The notes beneath the pieces were generated by a model that saw nothing but the letters and a program-made list of their open reading frames with translations, did no database searches and was not told where the DNA came from. The position numbers and the translations under genes are program-made. Below are positions 1 through 11,500 of a DNA stretch of 64,000 nucleotides, piece by piece. How positions within the stretch are numbered: the stretch's first letter is position 1; every line of letters starts with the position of its first letter. The DNA lies in NCBI GenBank assembly GCA_037833965.1, contig AP031356.1:12980501-13044500 (forward strand), in the 5' to 3' direction. The stretch is from Marchantia polymorpha subsp. ruderalis. Lineage: Eukaryota; Streptophyta; Marchantiopsida; Marchantiales; Marchantiaceae.

Positions 1-870
1 CCGAGGTCCGAAGCAGCCATGGCAGAGGCTGCAGACATGGGTCCCATACAATTGCAACTGGATGGTCACCGTCTAACTTTCGACCATGGCGAATGGCAAC
101 CGGGTCTCTCTCTCGTCCTCTTCCTTTTCCGGTATTGCAGCCAATTGTTCACTAAGTTTGTTTGGCACAGCTAGCACAAAACAGCGCATCAGAAGATGCA
201 ATCCCGCTCTCAACTGCTCCGTACGAGTGGTGAGTGTATCCCTGACAATCAATCTCATCGCAAAATTACTTAGTTTATCTTCGCATACTTACGAGCCCTC
301 TCTAGCTGAGACGGCAGCACATCGTCCTCGTCAACCTGCACCATATGCTAAATTCGGGCGTTCGTGTTTGTACCACCTTCTTGCTGTCTTTCCTGAAACT
401 AGTCTTTGTAACTCCACACTTCGATCGACAAGAGTCCCAATCGCAGTCTGTCCAATCCTTAACTTGTACATGAATCCTTGACTCGGAATCTCAGATTCCG
501 AGTTCAGCCAGCCAAGGATTCATGTACGAGTTGCTCCAGGCTACTCTACTATTCTGCGTGCATCAGGAAATTTCATCTTTCAAACGGATCTTATAACAGA
601 GCATTATGATGCTTGTCGGTGACAGTAGAAGGGAACCTTGTTTCGGCTTAAAGTAGATGTTTCTTTCATATGAAGGGAATCCAGAAATCGCAAGTTTTGC
701 TGCTTGAGCGCTGAGCAGAAGACGCTCTAAGATGGAACGAACAAGTGAGGAATCGAAGATCGTCACAGCCTCTGCAAGAATTGATGACTGAAAGAGATGG
801 GTCCATGGTCGACTCTAGAATTGGTGATCGATCTCAGAAAACTGACATCTCTTGCGGCATGGCTTTACAG
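1..870. other. left flank, no supported gene
   Basis: Short open frames occur on both strands, for example a start codon at 19 followed by about 50 codons on the plus strand. None shows a recognisable domain, and none joins in phase to the coiled-coil exons at 871-1166 with a convincing intron. One weak option is a start near 796 with a donor near 813, but that intron would be under 60 bases. A foldback at 461-532 is listed separately. An upstream exon of the gene at 871 could lie here or beyond the window edge. Confidence 0.4.
461..532. repeat. nested inverted repeat (cruciform-like)
   Basis: The outer arms 461-480 and 513-532 are reverse complements with one mismatch in 20. Between them, 481-503 is itself an almost perfect palindrome built on ACTCGGAATC. 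A single strand could form a long stem topped by a second hairpin. It lies outside any recognised gene. Confidence 0.75.
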
Positions 871-1166
871 AGTACGAGGAGATGCCCGAAGGTGAAGGGG
901 CTATCGAGGCCGAGTTGTTAGAACTGAGGCGCGAGAAACGAAAAATGGTTAGTCACATACCAGAAGCGCTAGTGTAGTAGTCATGAGCGGAGCCTATCAG
1001 TCCACGGTCGTTTATGTCGTGCACATCCTGCTGTTCAACATGTCTGAAGTCGATCACAATGCAGAAGAAGGAGCTGGAGAAGTATCAAGCACAGAGAGAA
1101 GAAATGAAAGAACTGAAGGAGCGCTGGAACCTTCTGGACTTCAAATATCAACTACTTCTAGACATG
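871..1166 (+). CDS. two coiled-coil exons of an unidentified gene (partial)
   Basis: Exon a runs 871-947, with acceptor TTTACAG before it and donor GTTAGT after it. Exon b runs 1065-1166, with acceptor AATGCAG and donor GTACTA. They join in phase 0 to give about 59 residues. The peptide is rich in Glu, Lys, Arg and Leu in heptad-like spacing, with segments ELLELRREKRKM and KKELEKYQAQREEMKELKER, so a coiled coil is likely. Exon a needs one base from an upstream exon, so the 5' end is missing. A further exon may follow: an open stretch at 1204-1416 ends in an acidic and basic segment containing TVDWMQWTMRELDIKRAQEE and can be entered in phase at 1243. I do not recognise the family. It may be the tail of a gene starting outside the window, or a gene fragment beside the LINE relic. 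Confidence 0.35.
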
Positions 1167-1547
1167 GTACTATATTTAAAACCAATCCGAAGGAAACTGG
1201 AAAATGATTGCAGCCGTGCTTGATGAAAATTCAGATGAGGTGGAAATACTCATAGTTCTTCTTGGTGCGTTCCACCTTCAACGTGATGGACGTGCCATTT
1301 CTAACTCTGATACTGTGGACTGGATGCAGTGGACAATGAGAGAACTTGACATTAAAAGGGCTCAAGAGGAAGGCTTGACACCAAAAAAGACTCGACACTC
1401 GACACACATAAATTAGGAAATGTAAAGCAGGTGCAACCAGAAAAAAAAGCGAGCAAAGAGTACTTCTTTGTGCAAGAAGTAAGTTCATACTTGGCTTCCT
1501 CGGATTATGTTAATGGTAAATGGAGCTTTGGAGGTGCACAAGCGCTC

Positions 1548-1735
1548 ACTTCATAGATTTTAATAAAACTTTTGACACTGTTACTTTTGAGTTATTATGG
1601 AAAAGGTTGCAACCATTGGAATATCACCGGATCTTCTAGTAGCCTATATGTAATACCATTTTGTTCTGGCCAAGATGAACACTTTTCAAACTGAAAAGAG
1701 TACCATTGGAATGATTCAAGGTTGTACTCTCTATT
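1548..1735 (+). mobile_element. decayed LINE reverse transcriptase fragment
   Basis: Translation gives FIDFNKTFDTV, then ELLWKRLQ, and after a frameshift GISPDLLVAYM and later STIGMIQGCTL. These match the order of conserved non-LTR reverse transcriptase blocks: the DFxKAFDxV block, the xLLxxRL helix, and the GVxQGCxL block. Stops and at least one frameshift interrupt it, so it is a dead fragment. No element ends or target duplication could be placed. A similar relic lies at 38508-38948. Confidence 0.7.
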
Positions 1736-2071
1736 GGAAAATAACTCTTCGGTCCATATCACAATACTCAGTTTTCAATCATGACTGGTATCTTTCAGAA
1801 TGTACTGAATCGTATGTCATACCCGTATTAAAAGCCTCGCGTCTACGTAGGTCTTGTGATTGTCGCATATGATATTTCCCCACTTTTTTTGCTTCGTCTC
1901 AAGAGTTTGTTCTTCTTTCATGTGGCTCCATGAAAACTCGATGCAAACACGTCTCTCTCTAGATATGTAAACGGAAACGAAACGAAGCAACCAGATAAGA
2001 AATTAAGCAGTAAAGAAGACTGTGACACCAAGAGCACCTGATAGTATAAGAGGATGGTGAAGTGTCGTAAG

Positions 2072-2099
2072 CGAATTGTGTCGGGGAAGACACAATTCG
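2072..2099. repeat. short perfect inverted repeat
   Basis: The 11-base arms CGAATTGTGTC and GACACAATTCG flank a 6-base loop. It is isolated, with no T-run or gene end beside it. Confidence 0.7.
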
Positions 2100-2200
2100 G
2101 GGAATGCTAAGCACGGAAGCAAACCAAAACCTTCAACATAAACGTGCAAATAGACGCAATGTAGAACTCAAGCATCACATCGTCTTCAAACCGCAACGCT

Positions 2201-2246
2201 ACAAATTGAGATCAAACTCGATCACTCGACTTTGATCTCAATTTGT
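2201..2246. repeat. perfect 16-bp inverted repeat
   Basis: Arms 2201-2216 (ACAAATTGAGATCAAA) and 2231-2246 are exact reverse complements around a 14-base spacer that itself contains TCGA-type symmetry. It may be the end of a small foldback element. Confidence 0.75.
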
Positions 2247-3026
2247 TGATTCTTACTTCGAGGCTGCGGAGCACATAAGGGTCTTTTATATTTTAGACAT
2301 CACGGTGTAAATTGAGATTGAAACGCAACCAATGTTCACCGGCCGTCCAGACTGAAGAGATTGGTCTCTATGTCAGCGCAAAGTAATTTCCCAGTTTTCC
2401 TTTTGCAACTCTCGCTGAGCGCAGGTCTAAACGAAGTCATTAATGTTGCTGAATCGAGCAGCAACCCTTTCCACATTAGTGCCAGGTCTCACCGCGGTTC
2501 AGATGTATAATGCCGGTTAGCAAAATCCTTGTTAGTAGTCACATAGTGATGCGCTTCATGGATAATCTATCCATATTATTTTACACTAATTACATTGAAT
2601 ACAAATCGAGCAAAGAGTTTCCAATGCTTAGCAGAGACACAGTTATATATCCAAGTGAAAAGTTGATGAAAGTTAGATAGTCAAAATCAAAACTTGTCAA
2701 TTTTGATTTCAGATCAACACATTTTACAACTATTATCATGAAAACATGAGCCCATCTCAAGTTAAAATATTTTCGACGAACTTTGTTTCAATTTCACAAT
2801 CATGATTGATCAAAACTTGGATAAGACACGAGAGTTGCATCTAAAACATTTTCAAAGATTAGATTCTCGTTTTTTATGTTGATATCTTTATTGCGTAAAA
2901 ATTTTATTCTTAATTTCGAAACGCATAATCACAGTAGCTAAAGCTACAGTTTAGAAATGAAAGATATGATAGGAAACACGAGTATATAATTTTAATTTGA
3001 ATAAAGCCTTAAACAGAACTGAATGG

Positions 3027-3053
3027 TTTTAGTAAATCGATAATTTACTAAAA
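3027..3053. repeat. AT-rich hairpin
   Basis: TTTTAGTAAAT and its reverse complement ATTTACTAAAA flank a 4- to 5-base centre. The surroundings are AT-rich, so chance is a fair explanation. Confidence 0.5.
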
Positions 3054-4099
3054 TGTGTGAATTTTCATTTATTACATGTATACATTTATCATTTCAGTTA
3101 TTTTAATCTTAACATCCTTATTAATGATTGAAAATAAGTACTCAAGACATGTTTCCAAATTTTCAGATATTACTCTTTCCTTTTTTATCCTTTAAAAATT
3201 TCATTTTATATGATCGTAGCGTAGAAGAATAAATATATTTCAATATCCTTTAAGTATGTGATTTTTGGATAATTTTGAAACCTATTCATACATAAAAATT
3301 GTTTGACTCGAAACTTTCCAATGTACTCTGAGGTATACAATTGTCAGATTTGATGAAGTAAAGAAACTTAACACACACACAAGATGACAATAGTAGTTAG
3401 TTAGAGTCGTTCAAATAACAAACCATTGATTTTTTTGATTCATTTGAAAACATTTATAATTCATTGAACTATATTTTTTTAGAATCATGTAGATTTTCTT
3501 ATTCCAATTGTGGTTGAATCAGTAAATATGAACGTAAATATAAGTAAATTCAAGTGTAGTCAATATGTAATGAAAGGTAACATTGGCCATTGCTGTTCTA
3601 CCATGAGTTGGTTGATTCAAGATCTACTGATGCAGTAAATTTCTCCAACTAAAATTTTATCAGCTTTTCTCTATCTTTGTCCGTTATAGTATCAGTCAAG
3701 TTCAAACTGAATTCCGCTTTCGGTGATTTTCAACGCATTTGTGGGGCATAATTTTCCCAAAAAAACAAAAGAACTGGTGATAACTCACTAAGCATAAGTT
3801 AGAGGCATATTTGTTGTAGGGCATATATTGCAGCAAGATTTTAATGAATCTAAGCTATGGGGGCCGACACCTTGGCCAGTTGCAGCCACAAGGAAGAAGT
3901 ATTTGTTTTGTGGGGAATGGAGGGAGCAATAAATGTTCTGGGAATGGAACTATGGAAGATAAATAGAGCGATTCCGAGCTTCCTTCACGAGAGAGGAAGC
4001 TATGCGAACCCGAAGGCAAGTATACACTCACTACATGTTATCCTGCGCTAATGGTTCCCTGTTTGGCTCAGCAGAGATAACAGTTATAGAGTGCGAGAG

Positions 4100-5533
4100 C
4101 ACACATCGAATTTGCACACACCCTTTTGAATTGGTGGCAGCGCAGCCAGAGCTCTGCGTGAATTTCGTCGATCGTCGCCACGATTTCTCACTGTGGCGAT
4201 CAAATCCGTTCTCCGTGGGGGTCGTCTCAGGGGCTCCGCACCCAAAGAAAAGAGTCGGTAGGTGACGCGCTTCAGAGTGTCGCAGGTCGGTCTCTATTCT
4301 CTGCTTCTCTCTATCTTTTCCTTCCCCATTTCGTGGACTTGAGATCTGCCCTGGACTTGATCGGCTGCCGGGAGAGATGTGAGTCGTGTGATTCCGTGTT
4401 TATGGATTCTTGTTGTGTTTTTTTACCATGAGGGGATTTTAAGCATTCATTTCGATTCTGTTTCTGGAGACCGACTTCCTTTGTTTTGAAGAATCTGCTC
4501 GAAAATGCTTCCTCTGTTTTCATGCATCCACGTCAGGTTGATTTTCCATCTTGTCTACTCCGACGCGCTCACGCTGATGTTTGTTGTGGACCTAGCTGAA
4601 ATCGGCAGAGTGTGCGATGAGATGCTCATCTTCTATCAAGCATCTCCTTAGGTCTGGCTCTGGCCTTTTTCTCTCTTCAGTGTCAGAACTTAGCTATCCT
4701 GCTCAGGGACGAAGCTTCAGAAGCCTGATGCAATTTCAAGGACAATAAATGATGATGTTTATATCTCTGTTTTCCTGTGGTTGGGTCAGTAAGTAAGAGA
4801 AGCATGTGGTTTGATGTTCTCGTAAAAGGCCAATGATTTCATCATCAACAGGAGCTGAGAAATTTTCTTGAAACATCTTATTTTGACGTTTACACCTTGT
4901 CGAGATCTTTAACATCTCTAATTCCTACTTGATCTTCGAGGTTTGAGGCGAATTTCTATCATCTTATCAACTTCTCTGTACTGGAAGTCAAATATTCAGC
5001 TATGACTTTTTCAATGTCACCGCTGCCAATATCCGGTTAAAATAGCGGTATTGGTGCCCGAAGAATGTAAGCAGAGTATCAAAAGGAGGATACTGAAATT
5101 GAGTGAGACTACTCAATGAAGAGAAGCTCTATAAGAAGATGACACCTGACTTTCCTGGTCCTGCTGCTACTCTGATGTGATTGACATTTTTGAAGAACAG
5201 GATTCAGTACAAATTATGTTCAGTTTCTCGTCAGCATACCCTTCGCTTTGGTAAGCTTTGGAAATAAGTGAAAGTGGTGTTTTCGATGTTTAACTGAAAG
5301 ATTTGCTTCACGTGTCCAGGCCCAGTCTGTCTCACCTCATAGTCGACAACTAAACATCAAGAAAAATGCAAATGTTGAAGGATTACCGGCCATGACGCTC
5401 TTTTATGAGTGTAGTGCGGACGCATTTTCTGAGTAGTCCAGCGTATCAGACTTACGTTTTCGAGCACGTTGAGAAGAGCTTGGCTTTGAAGAAGGGCAGC
5501 AGATTCCTCGTATCAACCCAAACGCCAGTAGCC
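4100..5533 (+). promoter_or_regulatory. probable promoter and leader of the helicase gene
   Basis: Base composition rises to GC-rich around 4120-4380 just upstream of the helicase, as at the other gene starts here. A good donor (GAGAT|GTGAGTC) near 4378 and an acceptor-like CCAG just before the helicase start (about 5528) suggest a leader intron of about 1.1 kb. An in-frame ATG at 5405 would add 43 residues of non-conserved protein, and it would fall within that intron. Transcript evidence is needed to fix the cap site. Confidence 0.4.
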
Positions 5534-8500
5534 ATGGGTGGTGGCGCTGGCCCTAATTCTCAGGGCAGAGGTAGAGGTGGAGGTAGTCGAGGTGGTGGTG
5601 GTGGACGGGGCAGAGGTGGGGGCGGTCGAGGTGGCGGTGGCGGTGGCCAACGTTGGTGGGATCCTGAATGGAGAGCTGAAAGATTGAGACAGATGCGTGA
5701 AGAGGTTTGCAGATTACCCTACCTTGAGCTACTCAATATGTATGACATTTGCCTGATAACTTTCGATAACTGGAGCTGAGATATGTTTTTCTTTTGAACA
5801 GGGTCCTAACGAAGAGCAGTTAGATCAAAATGAATGGTGGGAGCGGCTAGAGCAGCTCAGAGCCAGAAATGATCGACAGGAAGAAATTATCAAAACCAAC
5901 TATGGTCGAGAGGGAGCTCAGCTTCTCGAAGGCATGGCTAATCAGCTCGACCTGTATTTGTAAGTTCATCTTCCTATTTAGGGTTTAATTACAGCATGAG
6001 TGTGCATTTTGTTGTCCTAGATAGCCATATGAGTTCTTGCTCTTTCTCTGACGAGGTTGCCTTTGGATGATGTTGGGAAGGAAGTCATGCATACAACAAA
6101 GGGAAAAATACAGTTCTTGTTGTCAGCAAAATACCTTTACCAAACTATCGAGCTGATCTGGACGATCGCCATGGCTCTTCACAACGTCAGGTACAGCGCA
6201 GTAAAGTTCATTTGAGATCTAGCTTGTTAATGCAAGATAAGAGCTTGTACCATCTATAATTTTTATGTTTTTAATCCTTGAAAATATGTGCAGATCAGGA
6301 TGTCGTCCGATACAGAGAATCGAGTTGAAAATATGTTGGCTGGTATACGCGAGGCAGATGCACATACTGCAGCAAGTCTGCCAAAAGAACCTGAGAATTC
6401 TTCTGTGCAGCCCACAGTGGCACCCTATAGACTCGGTGCAAGAAAGGGTAATCAAACTGATCTGGTGGCACCCATGTCGATGACCCAGATCGACTCAGAA
6501 AAGCTCAATGCAGATTTGCGAGAAAAACAGCGGCGCCTTCAGGTCTGTGTAGATTGTTTATTGCCATTCTCTGAATGCTTGGCTGCTTGAGTAATCCACA
6601 GTTTACAAGCATCTATGAAGGCCAGTATTCCATGGTGGATGTATCCGTTTCTGAGTCATGCTTTTGACAGAAACTACAATTCTTAGTTATACGAAAGAAA
6701 AGAGAGATAAGAAGAGGCAAGATGTTTGGAACTCTTGTCATCACGACATTGGCTGCTCATTGTTCATAAGCTTGGGCAAAGTTTGCCAGAAAAGAAAATA
6801 TGGAAACCGTTACCTCCTCTTTCATCTAAACAGCTTTCTCGAGATACTACACGTACCCATATTTACAAATTCAAGGGGTAAGCAAAAGACATATATGAAG
6901 ATCGAGATTTGGAACTTCTTGCCATGTACCACTTACTCCTTATCAGTTGTGTACAGACACTACCGGCAGTCAAGGCCATGTCTGTCTTCCGAGAGAAGCT
7001 GCCCGCATTCAAGATGAAAGAGGAGCTGCTGCGAGCTGTCGCCAACAATCAGGTACATGCTTTGAAGCTCATGTTGATTTTAGAGTTGGAGCTTGATACA
7101 TATCTGGCAGAAATGGACATGCGTTTTTTAGTATTTAAGGCAAAGGTAAGCTGCTGTTTGTCTGGCCATTCAACAGTATGCCTGTCCTCGGTTTCTTGCT
7201 CAAAAACCTCATGAAAGCTAGGAATCACCCAAACGCTGTTGAAGTCTGATTATAGAGAAACAAGCATGAAATCGCCATCTTCTGACTACCAGTGATCCAA
7301 ATTTCCTGGAGGATGTTCTGTCGGCGTCCTACTTCAGCGCTTGGTACCTGGACTCTTTCGAGCTCCAATACCAACTTCAGGACTGGCTTAACCTTGATCT
7401 TGCATCTAGAGCACGATCTATCTTGTTGTTTAGAATCCTGTTACAGGAGACCAGGCTAGCTCGTGTGAGGCTTATTATAATCTCTACCAAAGATGTGCCA
7501 GCAGGATAAATATGGTACAGGTCTGCAAGGGAGGCCGACAACATGTAAATCTGTTGAAGGTTGTGCCGCAGGCATAACCTTATTGTTTTGTGAGTACATA
7601 GGTCTTGCTGCTTCTCACACCATCCTTCATTAGGACGTCCCAATGCAGCTGCTCGTTGCTTGAGTCTGTCACCAAGGTAACCCTTATAGTACCCATGCAA
7701 TTGGACAAACTAGTGGGCTGGGTATATGCTCTTCCAGACCATGGTTAGTCTGGCAGCTTGCCATTCTTTCTCTCCTTTTGGTATCTATCAAGTGTCTCCG
7801 ATGTGATACTTATTACGCAACATGTCCGAAGAGAATTATGAGAAATCCCGCATCTATCAAAGCCATACCCATTATATCAAGAATTTACATGTAGAATACT
7901 CTTTTGAACCCATAACAGAGCTAGATAATGCAGTGTGAAGTGGCCTTATGACTCTGAATTATTTACTAATTTCTTTGGGCAAGATTTTATAACGTGATTA
8001 CCGGCACTCACATAAAGTGCCGAATCATTTTTAAGTAAAGTGGTATGTTTGTGAAGAATCCACCGAAACTTTGGACGTTGTATCCGGCAGAAAATAGCAT
8101 AGAATTTAGCATTCCAGCAGATGCCAACTATAAGAACAACTTTAAATCGAATATTGGACAACTGTACAAATGAAGCACGAATCCACATATGGTCAAACAT
8201 TGCACCCATGCAGTACCACCGTTGAGAGTGGACAATCGAGATTCGGATGGGGCATAAAAATGCATATGATGTCCGTATTTGAGCTTGTCCACAGTACAAG
8301 AAACTGTAAAGCAATGATATTATGCCGAACCAACTTTCGTCTGGGACCCAAACCACTCTCCTTGTTCTGAAAAGCAGTCTTTATGGATGATATCATTGTC
8401 AATCCTAATTAACGAATGATCTGATACTCTAAAGTATGCGATTTTTCCAACTGAGTTGTGCGTGATAATGCAAATTTTTCGAGGATACTTGAGATGTTGT

Positions 8501-11500
8501 TACACTGGTGAATTGAATTTCATCAAATCTCCTCCTTGTATTGAAGCCCCCAAGAAACCTCATGCACTTCCTTCAACTTGATACTGTGCCGAATTCACTG
8601 ACAATCTGTAAAGTGAATGAGCCTCCTGACGACAATGCGCTGAATACGGTATCTCCTACCAGTAAACTTGACATGTTGCTAGTCAACATGAACAATTTAG
8701 ATTGCGAGAATTTGGACCAGGTCAATATATTGATACCGAGTGGGCAAGTAGAGTGTGATAGCTCATTCGCATGTACGTGAGAAGTATGACATGTGATTGA
8801 ATATTTGACTATGTCGAGGGCGAGGAGGATTCCATCATGTTCTTCCAACAGATTCAGCTGACTTATTTGTCATTTTGGCTACAGGTGGTTGTGGTTTCTG
8901 GAGAAACTGGATGTGGTAAAACAACACAGCTGCCCCAATTTTTGTTAGAACAAGAGGTAGAAGCGGGCCGTGGTTCAAAGTGCAACATTATCTGTACCCA
9001 GCCTCGCCGTATATCTGCCATGTCGGTGGCTGCAAGAGTGGCAGCCGAACGAGGTGATGCTTTGGGGCAAAGCGTGGGGTATCAAATTCGATTGGAGTCA
9101 AAGAGATCGGAAAACACCCGATTGCTTTTCTGTACGACGGGAGTCCTACTTCGTCGTCTGGTATGAACTTTAGTACCATCCCCGTTTCGTTTAGTAGTTG
9201 CGTCGATAAGTTTGGCAAGATGGAAATGTTTCTCGTTCAACTCATAGTCATTGCTATGCACGATTGAGTGAATCCGCAATGACAGTAATTTTGAGTGCAG
9301 TTTCCGGGCTTTCCTCAAACGTTTACAAAAATTTTCTCAACGCTCGGTCAAGGTGCAGGTCTGTGACCTTCAGATTATGACGGACACATACTGATAAGAA
9401 CGTCGTATATTCATATCACGCAGGTTCAAGAGCCAGAGTTAGCGGGAGTCAGTCACGTGATGGTGGACGAAATTCACGAGCGTGGAATGAACGAGGACTT
9501 TCTGCTCATCATATTGCGAGACCTACTTCCACGCCGACCTGATCTTCGTTTGGTACTAATGAGTGCCACCATCAATGCAGAACTCTTCTCCAAGTATTTT
9601 GGCAATGCTCCCATGATGCATATACCGGTAATGGTCATATATTCCTCTTCAAGTGCAGGGCTTAATTTGAAGTGATAATGTATAAAATAAATCTACCGAG
9701 GCCCATCATGGTACTGTCATGAAGTCTTCGCGTACTTGAGATCTTCATTTCGTTAGAAGGTGCAAGTGAAGAAGCTGAGCTCTGCTTGGGTGCCCTTTAA
9801 ATCAAAGAACACTGAAGGCTTTCGTGTTGTGCTGCAGGGTTTTACTTTCCCGGTGCAAGAGCTTTTCCTTGAAGACGTGCTTGAGAAGACTCGGTATAGA
9901 GTAGGTGCAGACCAACAACCCTCTAGCAATTACGGAGGACAAAGACGGAGAACACAAGAGAAGAAGAGAGACCCTATCACTCAGGCTTTCGAGGTGACTA
10001 CACCGTTGCCTCACACTCACAGTGTAGGAGTAGAACTGTAATTGTTTTTCAACCAAATGAACCCCATATCGAGGCGCACCAATTGAGTGTCCGCTGTAGT
10101 TGTGCTCCGATACTTGCTTACTTGCTTCATTTATACGTCCGAGTCCAATTTTATTGTCATAGCATTTCTTTACAAAACTGATGCGATGGTTATGTTTTGT
10201 CTCATGACTTCCTATATTTGGCAGAATGCGGATATTGACGCTGAGTTTCGTCGTTACAGCCGTGGCACTCAGTTGTCTCTGAAGGCGTGGAATGGCGATG
10301 AGCTTGACCTTGGACTGGTATGTTTTTCTTCTACGATGCTCTATGCCTCTTTGATTTGGTAATTGTGTTTTGCGTTTCTCCTTGCTTATAATGATGTTTC
10401 TTTGGATTTCTTAGTCAGGACTCTTGTTAACGGCAATATATTGTGGACGAGCAAGATTAAATGCTATCGAGAAGTTTTGTATCGGGTGCAGTTCTTGTCC
10501 ATGCTGTTCAGTGTTGTGAATCTCATAGCCAAAACAAGGTAATGAGAATTTCTTGATTGGTGCTATGTTTCAGGTAGAGTCTACAATTGAGCACATATGT
10601 GAGCGTGAGAGTGAAGAGGGGGCTTTACTTGTCTTTCTGACGGGATGGGACGATATATCAAAACTTATGGAAAAGCTGAAAGCTAATGCTGCTCTGGGAA
10701 ATGCGAGCCGATACTTACTGCTGCCTTTGCATGGGTCTATGCCTACTATCAACCAGAGGGAAATTTTTCAGCCGCCTCCTCGTGGCGTAAGGTAAACTTT
10801 CACTCCATTTCTAAGTTGCTAGTAGTTTGTTAGCCCATTCGCAAGTCTTTAGTGATAAATAAGGGTCAGGCTCGAAGGGATGTACAACTTCCTTCTATTA
10901 CTACCCCGAGGAGATATATGTGGACTATATGTATGAAGAAAAAAGTAAAATTTTAGTATATGATGCATAGTGTAGAGCATGAACCCTCAATTGTGAAATG
11001 TATTTAAGCACTTGGTCCTTCAAAGTTTTATGGCCGAATTTACTCCGAATACCGTAAGAAGATGTCTTTCGGATTTTAATATTTTGTTAGTATCTTCTAA
11101 TGTCGAGTTCCATGAAGGATTTCTCTCTCATGCTGCATGAACTCCATAATGCGGCTCCTCTGCCCTGTTCGTATTGCCTCCACGTCAGTCATCAACTTTA
11201 CTGTGAACGGGAAGCAGGACCAAGCTCTTGATATCTTAGATATATTGCTAGGCTATCGAACCCGTAAACATGATCAAATAAAACACGACTTCATATTTGT
11301 GTCGTACCTTTCAGTAAACTGTACTTACTATGAGTCCTTCGTGCAGGAAAATTGTGTTAGCAACAAATATCGCAGAAACAAGTATCACAATTGATGATGT
11401 GGTTTATGTGATCGATTGCGGAAAAGCCAAAGAGACCAGCTACGATGCTCTAAACAAGCTTGCTTGTTTACTTCCCTCGTGGATCTCCAAAGCTTCAGCT

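Larger units (their letters stand above)
1760..4100. other. AT-rich intergenic DNA with small hairpins
   Basis: No reading frame with recognisable content was seen. The stretch is AT-rich from about 2500 to 3800. Three perfect inverted repeats (2072-2099, 2201-2246, 3027-3053) are the only clear structures. It separates the left-end material from the helicase promoter region. Confidence 0.6.

Noticed and set aside
367-370. Helicase protein residues 367-370 (DEIH instead of DEAH) as a damaged motif; numbers are residues, not bases
   Set aside because: DEIH is the normal motif II in the DHX36/DExH1 branch.
5405-5533. Upstream in-frame ATG for the helicase
   Set aside because: The added 43 residues are not family-like, and an acceptor-like site just before 5534 suggests this is leader or intron. 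Kept only as an alternative.
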